Translations under genes and position numbers: made by a program
Part shown: positions 56,062 to 64,000 of the stretch, in pieces
Position numbering within the stretch: position 1 is the stretch's first letter
How the letters are laid out: the number at the start of each line of letters is the position of its first letter
Source of the DNA: Methyloversatilis sp.
GTDB lineage: Bacteria; Pseudomonadota; Gammaproteobacteria; Burkholderiales; Rhodocyclaceae
Length of the DNA stretch: 64,000 nucleotides
Reading direction: 5' to 3'
NCBI RefSeq assembly: GCF_030696805.1
Contig: NZ_JAUYRO010000037.1
Location: 124,001-188,000, forward strand
Notes under the pieces: model-generated
The model's input: only the letters and a program-made list of their open reading frames with translations
Told to the model about the DNA's origin: nothing
The model's database searches: none

Positions 56062-56372
56062 GCCTTCGGGCACTGCGCGCAGCGCACCGCCCCACACCCT
56101 TCGAGTGCCTGCTTCAGCGCACACACCGACCGCCGGCACGCCACGACAGGCACACCCTGCTCACGTGCCGCTTCGCGGAACGCTTTCATCACGTTGTGGC
56201 CGAGAAAATCCGTAAACAGGATGACCAACTGTGTTCCGCCCGGCAGGCGCGGTGCGGAGCGCTGGTGCTTGGGTTCGCGCCCTGTGATGTGATGGCCGAT
56301 CTTCAATCCGAATTCAGCCAGCACGTCCGGAATGTTTCCGAGCCGGTCGGCGCCCACGAGTACGGCATCCAT
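56037..56372 (-). CDS. DUF2325 family protein
   Basis: This 111-residue protein starts MDAVLVGADRLGNIPDVL and has LVILFTDFLGHNVMKAFREA, as in the DUF2325 family of unknown function. A cysteine-rich tail (RRSVCALK, CGAVRCAQC) could bind metal. The start at 56372 has AAGGA seven bases upstream; ATG 56378 is an alternative. Its 3' end overlaps the convergent nlpC gene by 25 bases. A Fur-type box lies just upstream. Confidence 0.75.
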   Translation of the reverse strand: MDAVLVGADRLGNIPDVLAEFGLKIGHHITGREPKHQRSAPRLPGGTQLVILFTDFLGHNVMKAFREAAREQGVPVVACRRSVCALKQALEGCGAVRCAQCPKAQRSAVAP

Positions 56373-56385
56373 GTGCATATCCTTT

Positions 56386-56402
56386 ATGAGAACAATTCTC
56401 AT
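56386..56402. promoter_or_regulatory. Fur-type box between divergent genes
   Basis: ATGAGAACAATTCTCAT is a perfect 7-3-7 inverted repeat resembling half of the Fur consensus. It lies 14 bases before the DUF2325 start and 129 bases before the iron-binding protein gene, so it could control both. Confidence 0.75.
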
Positions 56403-56413
56403 TCAAGATAGTT

Positions 56414-56440
56414 CAATTGCGAACTCTTTGCAATTGCGAA
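56414..56440. repeat. Two copies of CAATTGCGAA
   Basis: The 10-base word CAATTGCGAA occurs at 56414-56423 and 56431-56440, 17 bases apart, in the iron-uptake promoter region beside the Fur box. It may be a second regulator site. Confidence 0.5.
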
Positions 56441-56530
56441 TCACTTCTGTTAAGTTTTCGTCGCCATCGGACGGGACGGATTCCCCGCCACCCTCCGCGT
56501 GTGCATGACCCGTACTTACTGGAGCTTTCG

Positions 56531-57559
56531 ATGATTTCCCGTCTGATCCGGCTGGCCACTGCCCTGGGTGCCAGCCTGCTGATTGCGCCCGCCGGCGCGC
56601 AGGACAAGGTGCTCAACCTCTACTCGGCTCGTCATTACCAGACCGACGAGGCGCTGTACGCAAACTTCACGCGCCAGACCGGCATCAAGATCAACCGCAT
56701 CGAAGGCAAGGAAGAAGAACTGCTGGAGCGCATCCGCAACGAGGGCGCGAACAGCCCGGCCGACGTGTTCATCACGGTCGATGCATCACGTCTCGCCCAG
56801 GCCGACGGCTTCGGCCTGTTCGCGCCGGTCAAGTCGGCCGTGCTCGAAAGCCGCATCCCTGCGCATCTGCGCGACCCGGAGTCGCACTGGTTCGCCTTCT
56901 CCACCCGGGCGCGCGTCATCGTCTACAACAAGCTGAAGCTGAAGGCGGCCGACGTGGCCAACTACGAAGATCTGGCCAAGCCTGCGCTCAAGGGCAAGGT
57001 GTGCTCGCGTTCCGGCGCGCACCCGTACAACATTTCGCTCGGCGCAGCGCTGATCCAGCACATCGGCGAGGCAAAGACCGAAGAATGGGCGCGCGGCGTC
57101 GTGGCCAATTTTGCCCGCTCGCCCAAGGGCGGCGACACTGACCAGATCAAGGCGGTGGCGGCCGGCGAATGCGATGTGGCGGTGTCCAACACCTACTACC
57201 TCGTGCGGCTGCTGCGCTCGACCAAGCGCGAAGACCAGGCGTTGATGGAGAAGGTTGGCGTGGTGTGGCCGAACCAGTCGTCGTTCGGCACGCACATCAA
57301 CGTGTCCGGTGGCGGCATGCTCAAGACCGCACCGAACAAGGATGCCGCGGTAAAATTCCTCGAGTATCTTGCCTCGGACGAAGCTCAGGCCTATTTCGCA
57401 GACGGCAACAACGAATGGCCTGTGGTGCCGTCGGTGCAGGTTTCGAATGCCGAACTGAAGTCGCTCGGCAGCTTCAAGGCCGACACGCTGAACGTCGGCG
57501 AACTGGCGAAGACGACCGCCCAGGCACAGAAAGTGTTCGACCGCGCCGGCTACCGCTGA
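56531..57559 (+). CDS. Periplasmic ferric iron-binding protein of an ABC transporter
   Basis: This 342-residue FbpA/FutA-like protein has a signal peptide (MISRLIRLATALGASLLIAP) and the family core VLNLYSARHYQTDEALYANF, FITVDASRLAQADGFGLF and CDVAVSNTYYLVRLLRS, with the Tyr residues that bind iron. No permease or ATPase gene follows; a strong terminator comes directly after it. GGAG lies 7 bases before the ATG. Confidence 0.92.
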   Translation: MISRLIRLATALGASLLIAPAGAQDKVLNLYSARHYQTDEALYANFTRQTGIKINRIEGKEEELLERIRNEGANSPADVFITVDASRLAQADGFGLFAPVKSAVLESRIPAHLRDPESHWFAFSTRARVIVYNKLKLKAADVANYEDLAKPALKGKVCSRSGAHPYNISLGAALIQHIGEAKTEEWARGVVANFARSPKGGDTDQIKAVAAGECDVAVSNTYYLVRLLRSTKREDQALMEKVGVVWPNQSSFGTHINVSGGGMLKTAPNKDAAVKFLEYLASDEAQAYFADGNNEWPVVPSVQVSNAELKSLGSFKADTLNVGELAKTTAQAQKVFDRAGYR

Positions 57560-57578
57560 ACACGTCCGCGCAGTACGA

Positions 57579-57604
57579 GGCCCCGCCAGCGGCGGGGCTT
57601 TTTC
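57579..57604 (+). terminator. Rho-independent terminator
   Basis: An 8-bp stem GCCCCGCC / GGCGGGGC with an AGC loop is followed by TTTTT. Confidence 0.95.
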
Positions 57605-57658
57605 ATTTGTGTGACACGCACCGATAGAATCCCCACGTCACCCCTCTGCGCCCTTCCC

Positions 57659-57997
57659 ATGCTTGCCTCGCTCACGCTGTTGCTCGTGTTCCAGCTGATC
57701 GGCGAAACCGTCGTGCAGTGGCTGCGCCTGCCGGTGCCCGGACCGGTGCTGGGCATGCTGCTGCTGTTTGCCGCGCTGGTGCTTCGTGGCGAGGTGCCCG
57801 TGGCACTGCGCGACACGGCCAATGGCCTGCTGCAGCACCTGTCGCTGCTGTTCGTGCCGGCTGGCGTCGGCGTCATGACCCATCTGGCTCTGCTGGCGAC
57901 CGCCTGGCTGCCGATCAGCGTCGCCATCCTGCTCAGCACTGCCGTCACGCTTCTGGTCACCGCCTTCGTCATGCGCGCCGCCGCCCGTCAACGATGA
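57659..57997 (+). CDS. lrgA: LrgA/CidA-family membrane protein
   Basis: This 112-residue protein has four membrane helices and the family motif LPVPGPVLGMLLLF. LrgA/CidA proteins act like holins or metabolite channels. The stop overlaps the lrgB start (ATGA). Confidence 0.9.
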   Translation: MLASLTLLLVFQLIGETVVQWLRLPVPGPVLGMLLLFAALVLRGEVPVALRDTANGLLQHLSLLFVPAGVGVMTHLALLATAWLPISVAILLSTAVTLLVTAFVMRAAARQR

Positions 57998-58713
57998 ACC
58001 CGGAACTGCGCGAACTGTGGGTCTATCTATCGACCTCGCCGCTGCTCGGGCTGACGCTGACGCTGCTCGCCTACCAGCTGGCGTACGCGATCTACGTGAA
58101 ACTGGGGTCGCATCCGCTGGCCAATCCGGTCGCCATTGCGGTGGCGCTCATCGTGGCCATCCTGTCTTTCACCGGCACACCCTATGCGATCTATTTCGAG
58201 GGCGCGCAGTTCGTGCACTTCCTGCTCGGCCCGGCCACCGTAGCGCTGGCGGTGCCGCTGTACGCGCAGTGGCCGCGGCTGAAGAAGCTGTTCGGCGCAT
58301 CGATGCTGGCGCTCGTCACCGGGTCGGTGGTGTCGGTCGTGTCGGTGTGGCTGATCGCCGAAGCCTTCGGCGCCAGCGATCAGGTGCTGCGTTCGCTGGC
58401 GCCGAAGTCGGTCACCTCGCCGATCGGCATGGGCATTTCGGAAAAGATCGGCGGGCTGCCATCGCTGACTGCGGTGCTGATCATGCTGACCGGCATCGTC
58501 GGGGCGGTCATCGGCCCGGCGCTGCTGAAGGCGACCGGCACGCAGGACGATGCGATGCGCGGCTTCGCGATCGGCATCAGTGCGCACGGCATCGGCACCG
58601 CGCGCGCCTTCCAGATCAGTGAAACGGCAGGCGCCTTTTCGGCGCTTGCAATGGGGTTGAACGGCGTCGTCACATCCATCGTGGTGCCGCTTCTCGTGCA
58701 TGGCCTGGCTTGA
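57994..58713 (+). CDS. lrgB: LrgB-family membrane protein
   Basis: This 239-residue protein has multiple membrane helices and the LrgB motifs [28 protein letters not shown] and [13 protein letters not shown]. It works together with LrgA. Confidence 0.93.
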   Translation: MNPELRELWVYLSTSPLLGLTLTLLAYQLAYAIYVKLGSHPLANPVAIAVALIVAILSFTGTPYAIYFEGAQFVHFLLGPATVALAVPLYAQWPRLKKLFGASMLALVTGSVVSVVSVWLIAEAFGASDQVLRSLAPKSVTSPIGMGISEKIGGLPSLTAVLIMLTGIVGAVIGPALLKATGTQDDAMRGFAIGISAHGIGTARAFQISETAGAFSALAMGLNGVVTSIVVPLLVHGLA

Positions 58714-58820
58714 CGTGGGTCTGCCTGAGCACGCTCGACTTGCGCCATACTTGTTGCCCCGCGGACTGGCGCCCCCGTCCGCCCCCGGCGTTGAGCCGGC
58801 CACTTTCAGCAAAGCAGCAG

Positions 58821-59510
58821 ATGAACTCGCATTCCAGTGAAAAGAAGTACCGCGCCATCGGCCAGTTGCCGCAGGCCGACGCGGCCGGCCAGAGTGCGGC
58901 CGAGGCCTCCGCAGGCAGCAGTCCGACCACCGTTTCGGGCATCACCTGCCGCCTGCCGACCCGCTACGGCGAGTTCGCCCTGCATGGCTACGCCGACCCG
59001 GCGACCGGGCTGGAACATGTTGCGCTGACGCTGGGCGACTTTTCCGACGGCGCTCCGGTGCTGCTGCGCCTGCACTCGGAGTGCCTGACCGGCGACACGC
59101 TTTTCAGCCTGCGCTGCGACTGCGGCCCGCAACTCGAAGCATCGCTGCGCGCCATCGCCAGCGAAGGGCGCGGCGCACTCGTGTATCTGCGGCAGGAAGG
59201 CCGCGGCATCGGCCTGATCAACAAGATCCGCGCCTACGCGCTGCAGGACACTGGCGCCGACACCGTAGACGCCAACCGCATGCTGGGCTTCGCCGACGAC
59301 GCACGCGACTACCGTTTCGCCGCGCACATCGTGCAGAGCCTGGGCATCCGCCAGGCCCGCCTGCTGACCAACAACCCGCTCAAAGTGCGCGCGCTCGAAG
59401 CGCAGCAGGTCGAAGTGATCGAACGCATTCCGCTGCACGCCGGCGCCAATCCGATGAATCACCGCTATCTGTCCACCAAGGCCCAACGCATGGGTCACCT
59501 GCAGGATTGA
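58821..59510 (+). CDS. ribA: GTP cyclohydrolase II
   Basis: This 229-residue enzyme opens GTP in the first step of riboflavin synthesis. The zinc Cys residues are in [17 protein letters not shown], and [18 protein letters not shown] and LLTNNPLKV are family signatures. There is an N-terminal Ala/Ser-rich extension of about 35 residues. It is a stand-alone RibA, not a RibBA fusion. Confidence 0.95.
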   Translation: MNSHSSEKKYRAIGQLPQADAAGQSAAEASAGSSPTTVSGITCRLPTRYGEFALHGYADPATGLEHVALTLGDFSDGAPVLLRLHSECLTGDTLFSLRCDCGPQLEASLRAIASEGRGALVYLRQEGRGIGLINKIRAYALQDTGADTVDANRMLGFADDARDYRFAAHIVQSLGIRQARLLTNNPLKVRALEAQQVEVIERIPLHAGANPMNHRYLSTKAQRMGHLQD

Positions 59511-59529
59511 TGACAACCTACCCGCCCTC

Positions 59530-60168
59530 ATGAGCCACATAGATGCGCAGGACTTCTGGTCAGACAAGTACCGCGCCGCCGGCGAGGCCTATCTTTTCGG
59601 CACCGCGCCGAACCGCTTCCTGCAGTCGCAGTCCTCACTGCTGGTACCCGGTCAGCGCGCGCTGAGCATCGCCGACGGCGAAGGCCGCAATGCCGTCTGG
59701 CTGGCCGAACGGGGGCTGGACGTGACGGCGACCGAACTGTCGCCGGTCGCACTCGACAAGGCGCAAACACTCGCCGCGGCGCGCGGCGTCAGCGTCGATT
59801 TCGCGCTGGCCGACGCGCTCTGCTGGACCTATCCGGACGAAGCTTTCGATCTGGTGGTCGGCGTCTTCATCCAGTTCGCCGCGCCGGACGAGCGACGCAC
59901 CCTGTTCGACAACATGAAGAAGACGCTCCGGCCGGGCGGGCACATCGTGCTGCAGGGCTACACGCCCAGGCAGCTCGACTACGGCACCGGCGGACCTTCG
60001 GCGGTAGAAAACCTCTACACCGTCGCACTGCTGCGCGAGGCCTTCGGCGACTTCGAACTGGAGTGCCTGCAGGAGTATGAATCGGAGCTGGACGAAGGCC
60101 TCGCGCATCGCGGGCATTCGGCACTGATCGGGATGGTGGCGAAGAAAAGGCTGGCAACCCAGCCATGA
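59530..60168 (+). CDS. Class I SAM-dependent methyltransferase
   Basis: This 212-residue cytoplasmic protein has motif I ALSIADGEGRNAVWLAERG, then VTATELSPVALDKA and MKKTLRPGGHIVLQGYTP. It resembles TehB-like small-molecule methyltransferases. The substrate is unknown. Confidence 0.8.
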   Translation: MSHIDAQDFWSDKYRAAGEAYLFGTAPNRFLQSQSSLLVPGQRALSIADGEGRNAVWLAERGLDVTATELSPVALDKAQTLAAARGVSVDFALADALCWTYPDEAFDLVVGVFIQFAAPDERRTLFDNMKKTLRPGGHIVLQGYTPRQLDYGTGGPSAVENLYTVALLREAFGDFELECLQEYESELDEGLAHRGHSALIGMVAKKRLATQP

Positions 60169-60194
60169 CAACTCAGCCGGCCTGGCCGGCCGGC

Positions 60195-60279
60195 TGGTGC
60201 CCAGGAAGGGACTCGAACCCCCACGCCTCGCGGCGCCAGAACCTAAATCTGGTGCGTCTACCAATTTCGCCACCTGGGC
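60195..60279 (-). tRNA. tRNA-Leu (anticodon TAG)
   Basis: An 85-base tRNA with acceptor GCCCAGG / CCTGGGC, anticodon stem CCAGA / TCTGG around loop TTTAGGT (anticodon TAG), a long variable arm and encoded CCA. It reads CUN codons. Confidence 0.96.
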
Positions 60280-60339
60280 AGGCGGCACGGATTCTATCAG
60301 GCGGGGCCGGTGACACGCGCCCGGTATACTCCGCCACCC

Positions 60340-61173
60340 ATGTCGGTCGAACACTACGAAAACTTTCCGGTCGCGTCGAAGCTGATGCCGCCCGCGCTGC
60401 GCGAACCGGTCGCCGCGATCTACTGGTTCGCCCGCCATGCGGACGATCTGGCGGACGAAGGCGACGCCGCGCCCGAAGCGAGGCTGGCCGCGCTCGAACT
60501 GTGCCGCGAACAATTGCGCATCATCGAGCACGGTGGCGAGCCGGACGACGTCATCCATCGCCGACTCGCGCGTACGGTGCGCCAGTGGTCGCTGCCACTG
60601 CCGCTGTTCCATGACCTGCTCGACGCCTTCGCACAGGACGTGGTGCAGACGCGCTACGCCAGCCATGCGGAACTGCTCGACTACTGCCGCCGCTCGGCCA
60701 ACCCGATCGGCCGTCTGCTGCTGTGCCTGTACAAGGTGGACGACGCCGCAAGCCTGGCGCAGTCGGACGCCATCTGCAGTGCCCTGCAACTGATCAACCA
60801 CTGGCAGGACGTGGCGATCGACTGGCGCAAGAATCCGGATGGCATCCCGCCCGGCCGCATCTACATTCCGCAGGACGCGCTGGCGCGTTTCGGCGTGACC
60901 GAAGCGCATCTGGCGCAGTCGACCTGCGACACCGCCTTCCGTGCATTGATGAAACACCTGGTCGATGACGCGCGCGCGCTGATGCGCTCCGGTATGCCGC
61001 TGGCCCGCACGCTGCCCGGGCGCACCGGCTGGGAACTGCGCCTGGTCGTGCAGGGCGGGCTGCGCATTTTGCAGCGCATCGAGCAGGTCGATTACGATGT
61101 ATTCCGGCACCGCCCGAAACTGGGCCGTGCCGACTGGCCCGTGATCGGGTGGAAAGCCCTGAATTACCCATGA
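60340..61173 (+). CDS. hpnC: Squalene synthase HpnC (hydroxysqualene synthase)
   Basis: This 277-residue protein has an Asp-rich motif FARHADDLADEGD and a second one NHWQDVAIDW, as in HpnC, which converts presqualene diphosphate to hydroxysqualene in hopanoid synthesis. The stop overlaps hpnD by ATGA. Confidence 0.92.
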   Translation: MSVEHYENFPVASKLMPPALREPVAAIYWFARHADDLADEGDAAPEARLAALELCREQLRIIEHGGEPDDVIHRRLARTVRQWSLPLPLFHDLLDAFAQDVVQTRYASHAELLDYCRRSANPIGRLLLCLYKVDDAASLAQSDAICSALQLINHWQDVAIDWRKNPDGIPPGRIYIPQDALARFGVTEAHLAQSTCDTAFRALMKHLVDDARALMRSGMPLARTLPGRTGWELRLVVQGGLRILQRIEQVDYDVFRHRPKLGRADWPVIGWKALNYP

Positions 61174-62003
61174 CACCCGACGAATACTGTCAGGACCGCG
61201 CCGCAAAGAGCGGCTCGTCCTTCTACTACAGCTTCCTCTTCCTGCCGCCGCCGCGCCGCCGCGCCATCACCGCGCTGTACGCCTTCTGCCGCGAAATCGA
61301 CGACGTGGTCGACGAAACCAGTGACATCAGCCTCGCGCGCACCCAGCTCGCCTGGTGGCGCACCCAGGTCGCCGCCTGCTTCGACGGCACGCCGGAACAT
61401 CCGGTCTGCCTGGCGCTGATCCCGGCCATCCGCGAATTCAGCCTGCCGCGCGAGCAGCTGCTGGAAATCATCGACGGCATGGAGATGGATCTCGACCAGT
61501 CGCGCTATCTCGACTTCAAGGGCCTGCAGCTGTACTGCTACCGCGTCGCGTCGGTCGTGGGGCTGCTGGCGGCGCAGATCTTCGGCAGCACGCAGCGCGA
61601 AACACAGAAGTACGCGCACGATCTGGGTATCGCCTTCCAGCTCACCAACATCATCCGCGACGTCGGCGAAGACGCGCGGCGCGGCCGCATCTACCTGCCG
61701 GTCGATGAACTGCAGCGCTTCAACGTGCGCGCCGCCGACATCCTGAACGCACGCTACAGCGACGAATTCCGGCAACTGATGGAATTCCAGATCGGCCGTG
61801 CCCGGCACTACTACGAACAGGCCATGTCCGCCCTGCCGGCGGTCGACCGCGCATCGCAGCGGCCCGGTCTGGTGATGGCGGCGATCTACCGCACATTGCT
61901 TGACGAGATCGAGCGTGACGGCTGCCGCGTGCTCGACCGGCGCATCGCCCTGACGCCGGTGCGCAAGCTGTGGCTGGCCTGGAAAACGTGGCTGCGCAGT
62001 TGA
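61170..62003 (+). CDS. hpnD: Presqualene diphosphate synthase HpnD
   Basis: This 277-residue protein has FCREIDDVVDE and NIIRDVGEDARRGRIYLP, both Asp-rich motifs of the squalene/phytoene synthase fold. HpnD condenses two farnesyl diphosphates. It overlaps hpnC by ATGA and the next gene immediately downstream. Confidence 0.93.
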   Translation: MTPDEYCQDRAAKSGSSFYYSFLFLPPPRRRAITALYAFCREIDDVVDETSDISLARTQLAWWRTQVAACFDGTPEHPVCLALIPAIREFSLPREQLLEIIDGMEMDLDQSRYLDFKGLQLYCYRVASVVGLLAAQIFGSTQRETQKYAHDLGIAFQLTNIIRDVGEDARRGRIYLPVDELQRFNVRAADILNARYSDEFRQLMEFQIGRARHYYEQAMSALPAVDRASQRPGLVMAAIYRTLLDEIERDGCRVLDRRIALTPVRKLWLAWKTWLRS

Positions 62004-63268
62004 ACGCGGACCGGCCAGCGGTCGCCATCGTCGGCGCCGGCTGGGCCGGGCTGGCCTGCGCGGTCGAATGCGTGGCGCGCGGTGTGCGCCCGGTGGTGTT
62101 CGAGGCGGCGCCGCAGGTCGGTGGGCGCGCGCGCGCGGTCGAGCTCGACGGTCTGGCGCTGGACAACGGTCAGCACATCCTGATCGGCGGCTATGTCGAC
62201 ACGCTGGCGATGATGCGCACCGTCGGCGCCAACCCGGACGTGCTGTTCGACCGTCTGCCGCTGTCGCTGCGCTTCACCGACGGTTTCGAACTGCGTGCCC
62301 GCTCCGGCTCGCCCTGGGCGCAGGCGGTCGCCTTCATGACCTGCCCCGGTCTGACCTGGGGCGACCGGCTGGCCGCGATGCGGCTGATGGCGGCGATCCG
62401 CCGTGCGCCACCCGCCGACGAAACCGTGACGCAGATGCTTGCGCGCACACGCCAGACCGCCACCAATGTGCGCTACCTGTGGGCTCCGCTGTGCATCGCC
62501 GCGCTGAACACCGGGCTCGACGACGCGAGTGCGCGCGTGTTCGCCCAGGTGCTGCGCGACACGCTGCTCGGGCGCGCGGGCGCGTCCGACGTGCTGCTGC
62601 CGCGCACCGATCTGGGACAGCTTTTTCCCGCACCGGCCGCTGCCTGGCTGACACGGCAAGGCGGTCAGGTGCGCGTGGGCGAGCGGGTGCGGGCGATCAC
62701 GCCGCATGCGGAGGGCTTCGCGCTCGATGTCGCCGGCGCCACGCAGGTGTTTGCACAGGTCGTCGTCGCCACCAGCCCGCACCATGTGCCGGCGCTGATC
62801 GGCGCCCTGCCGGGCACCGAGCGCATCGCGGCCGAAATCACCTCCCTCGCCTACGAACAGGTCACCACCGTGTTTGCCGACTTCGGCGAAGGCGCTCGCC
62901 TGCCGCAGGCCATGATGGGTTTTGCCGACGGCGTGCCACACTGGATTTTCGACCGCGGCGCGCTGGGCGGGCCGCCCGGCCTGATGGCCTGCGTGGTATC
63001 GGCCGCCGACGCGGCGCGCGACGACACCGAGCGCGCCGTCATCGACGCGGTGCGTCGCGCCTTTGCGTCGCTGCCCGAACCGCGCCGCGTGCGCACGCTG
63101 ACCGACCGCCGCGCCACCTTCCGCTGCACGCCGGGCCGCACAGCCATCGTGCAGCCGGCCGACCCGCGGCTGGCGCTGGCCGGCGACTACCTGCTGCCGC
63201 TTTATCCGGCGACGCTGGAATCGGCGGTGCGCAGCGGTATTGCCGCCGCCCGACGCTTGGCCGGCTGA
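61988..63268 (+). CDS. hpnE: FAD-dependent squalene-forming desaturase HpnE
   Basis: This protein of about 426 residues has the FAD-binding motif VAIVGAGWAGLACAVE and NGQHILIGGY, as in HpnE, which reduces hydroxysqualene to squalene. The start is uncertain: GTG 61970, GTG 61988 and TTG 62000 are possible, all overlapping hpnD. The hopene cyclase gene is not in the window. Confidence 0.88.
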   Translation: MAAQLNADRPAVAIVGAGWAGLACAVECVARGVRPVVFEAAPQVGGRARAVELDGLALDNGQHILIGGYVDTLAMMRTVGANPDVLFDRLPLSLRFTDGFELRARSGSPWAQAVAFMTCPGLTWGDRLAAMRLMAAIRRAPPADETVTQMLARTRQTATNVRYLWAPLCIAALNTGLDDASARVFAQVLRDTLLGRAGASDVLLPRTDLGQLFPAPAAAWLTRQGGQVRVGERVRAITPHAEGFALDVAGATQVFAQVVVATSPHHVPALIGALPGTERIAAEITSLAYEQVTTVFADFGEGARLPQAMMGFADGVPHWIFDRGALGGPPGLMACVVSAADAARDDTERAVIDAVRRAFASLPEPRRVRTLTDRRATFRCTPGRTAIVQPADPRLALAGDYLLPLYPATLESAVRSGIAAARRLAG

Positions 63269-63275
63269 CGCAGGC

Positions 63276-64000
63276 ATGACGATGCGCGACGGCGTCATCG
63301 CCCTGCTGCTCGCGCTGACGCTGACCGGCCCGGTGAGCGGGCAGCCGGCAGGCCCCGCGCCGTTCAGTTTCGCCGCCTGGGGCGACGTGCCGTACAGCCG
63401 GGTCGAGCGCGACAAGGCGCGCGACATGCTGGCTGAACAGGCCGCGCTGCCCCTGGCCTTTTCGATCCACATCGGCGACATCAAGAGCGGCAGCAGCCTG
63501 TGCGACGACGCCACGTTCGCCGACCGGCAGGCCTTGCTCGACGGCTCGACCCACCCGCTCATCCTGCTGGCCGGCGACAACGAGTGGACCGACTGCGCGC
63601 GCGCATCGGCCGGCGGCTTTGCGCCGCACGAGCGGCTGGATGCGCTGCGCGCGCGCTTCTTCGCCACCGGCGAATCCTTGGGCCAGCGCCGACTCGCGCT
63701 GACGCGGCAGGACTGCTGTGCGGAAAACGTGCGCTGGTCGCATCAGGGCGTGCTGTTCGCCACGCTCAATGTGTCCGGCAGCGCGCTGCCACCTGGCCCA
63801 CGCAGCGCTCAGCTCGAAGCCGCAACGCTGCAGTGGCTGGACGACATCTTCACGCAGGCGCAGACGGGCGGCGCCCAGGCGCTGGTGATCGCCTTCCATG
63901 GCAATCCGGCGTTCGCCGATCACGCGAAGGGATCGCCGCGCCCGCGTTACCGCTCGCTGCTCGACCGCCTGGCCATCGGCGCGGCCCGCTACGCGCGCCC
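63276..64000 (+). CDS. Exported metallophosphoesterase-like protein, cut by the window end
   Basis: The frame from ATG 63276 (or 63282) is open to the last base. It begins with a signal peptide (MRDGVIALLLALTLTGPVSG) and contains FAAWGDVPYSR, SIHIGDIKSGSS, LAGDNEWTDCARA and IAFHGNPAFADH: the spaced Asp/Asn/His motifs of calcineurin-type phosphoesterases. It starts 8 bases after hpnE. The 3' end is outside the window. Confidence 0.8.
   Translation, partial: MTMRDGVIALLLALTLTGPVSGQPAGPAPFSFAAWGDVPYSRVERDKARDMLAEQAALPLAFSIHIGDIKSGSSLCDDATFADRQALLDGSTHPLILLAGDNEWTDCARASAGGFAPHERLDALRARFFATGESLGQRRLALTRQDCCAENVRWSHQGVLFATLNVSGSALPPGPRSAQLEAATLQWLDDIFTQAQTGGAQALVIAFHGNPAFADHAKGSPRPRYRSLLDRLAIGAARYAR

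Noticed and set aside
61886-63923. Long minus-strand frames opposite hpnE and the phosphoesterase
   Set aside because: They lack domains, while the plus strand encodes the HpnE FAD motif and phosphoesterase motifs in continuous frames.

Overview
The window is GC-rich chromosomal DNA from a Gram-negative bacterium, most likely a betaproteobacterium of the Rhodocyclales/Methyloversatilis type. That placement is inferred from gene content: five PEP-CTERM exported proteins, hopanoid genes hpnC-hpnD-hpnE, a kaiC-kaiB-kaiB-histidine kinase operon, and a hybrid type II secretion/type IV pilus assembly operon. No rRNA or marker gene proves it.

Layout. 1-3.6 kb: end of a KaiC-like clock operon with two kaiB genes and a hybrid kinase. 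3.9-7.1 kb: alpha/beta hydrolase, glutathione transferase, class II fumarase. 7.5-21.4 kb: an extracellular-protein region with five PEP-CTERM proteins, one anchorless paralogue, a TonB receptor and a two-component pair whose regulator acts on sigma-54. Three of the PEP-CTERM genes have GG-N10-GC sigma-54-type promoter signatures. Degraded AbiE remnants and a Toprim-type ORF sit inside this region. 21.6-25.5 kb: a hydrolase gene relic and a type IIG restriction-modification enzyme. 25.8-29.8 kb: exported methyltransferase, DUF423 protein and a large sensor kinase. 30-40 kb: an accessory zone with VapBC, a DUF4258-like/DUF2283 pair, an esterase-Baeyer-Villiger monooxygenase fusion, a DksA/TraR protein, HigBA, tRNA-Arg, tRNA-Ser, an aspartokinase gene split by an in-frame TAA, and an XRE regulator with a clear palindromic operator. 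40-48 kb: eight-gene secretion operon (gspG, F, E, pilM/N/O/P-like, gspD), mostly joined by ATGA overlaps. 48-64 kb: lytic transglycosylase, acyl-CoA synthetase and thiolase with a divergent PAS-LuxR regulator, PrpE, a REC protein with a degenerate GGDEF domain, NlpC/P60 hydrolase, a Fur-boxed iron-uptake promoter, LrgAB, RibA, a methyltransferase, tRNA-Leu, hpnCDE and a partial metallophosphoesterase.

The most conspicuous non-coding component is a family of dispersed composite hairpin repeats (REP-like) in seven clusters, one of them a tandem array with a period of about 115 bp. They fill the gaps between genes, above all around the toxin-antitoxin and monooxygenase zone. No REP-associated transposase lies in the window. 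The points most worth checking are the split lysC, the sigma-54/PEP-CTERM link, the two PEP-CTERM proteins that look like metalloproteases without the zinc motif, and the esterase-monooxygenase fusion.
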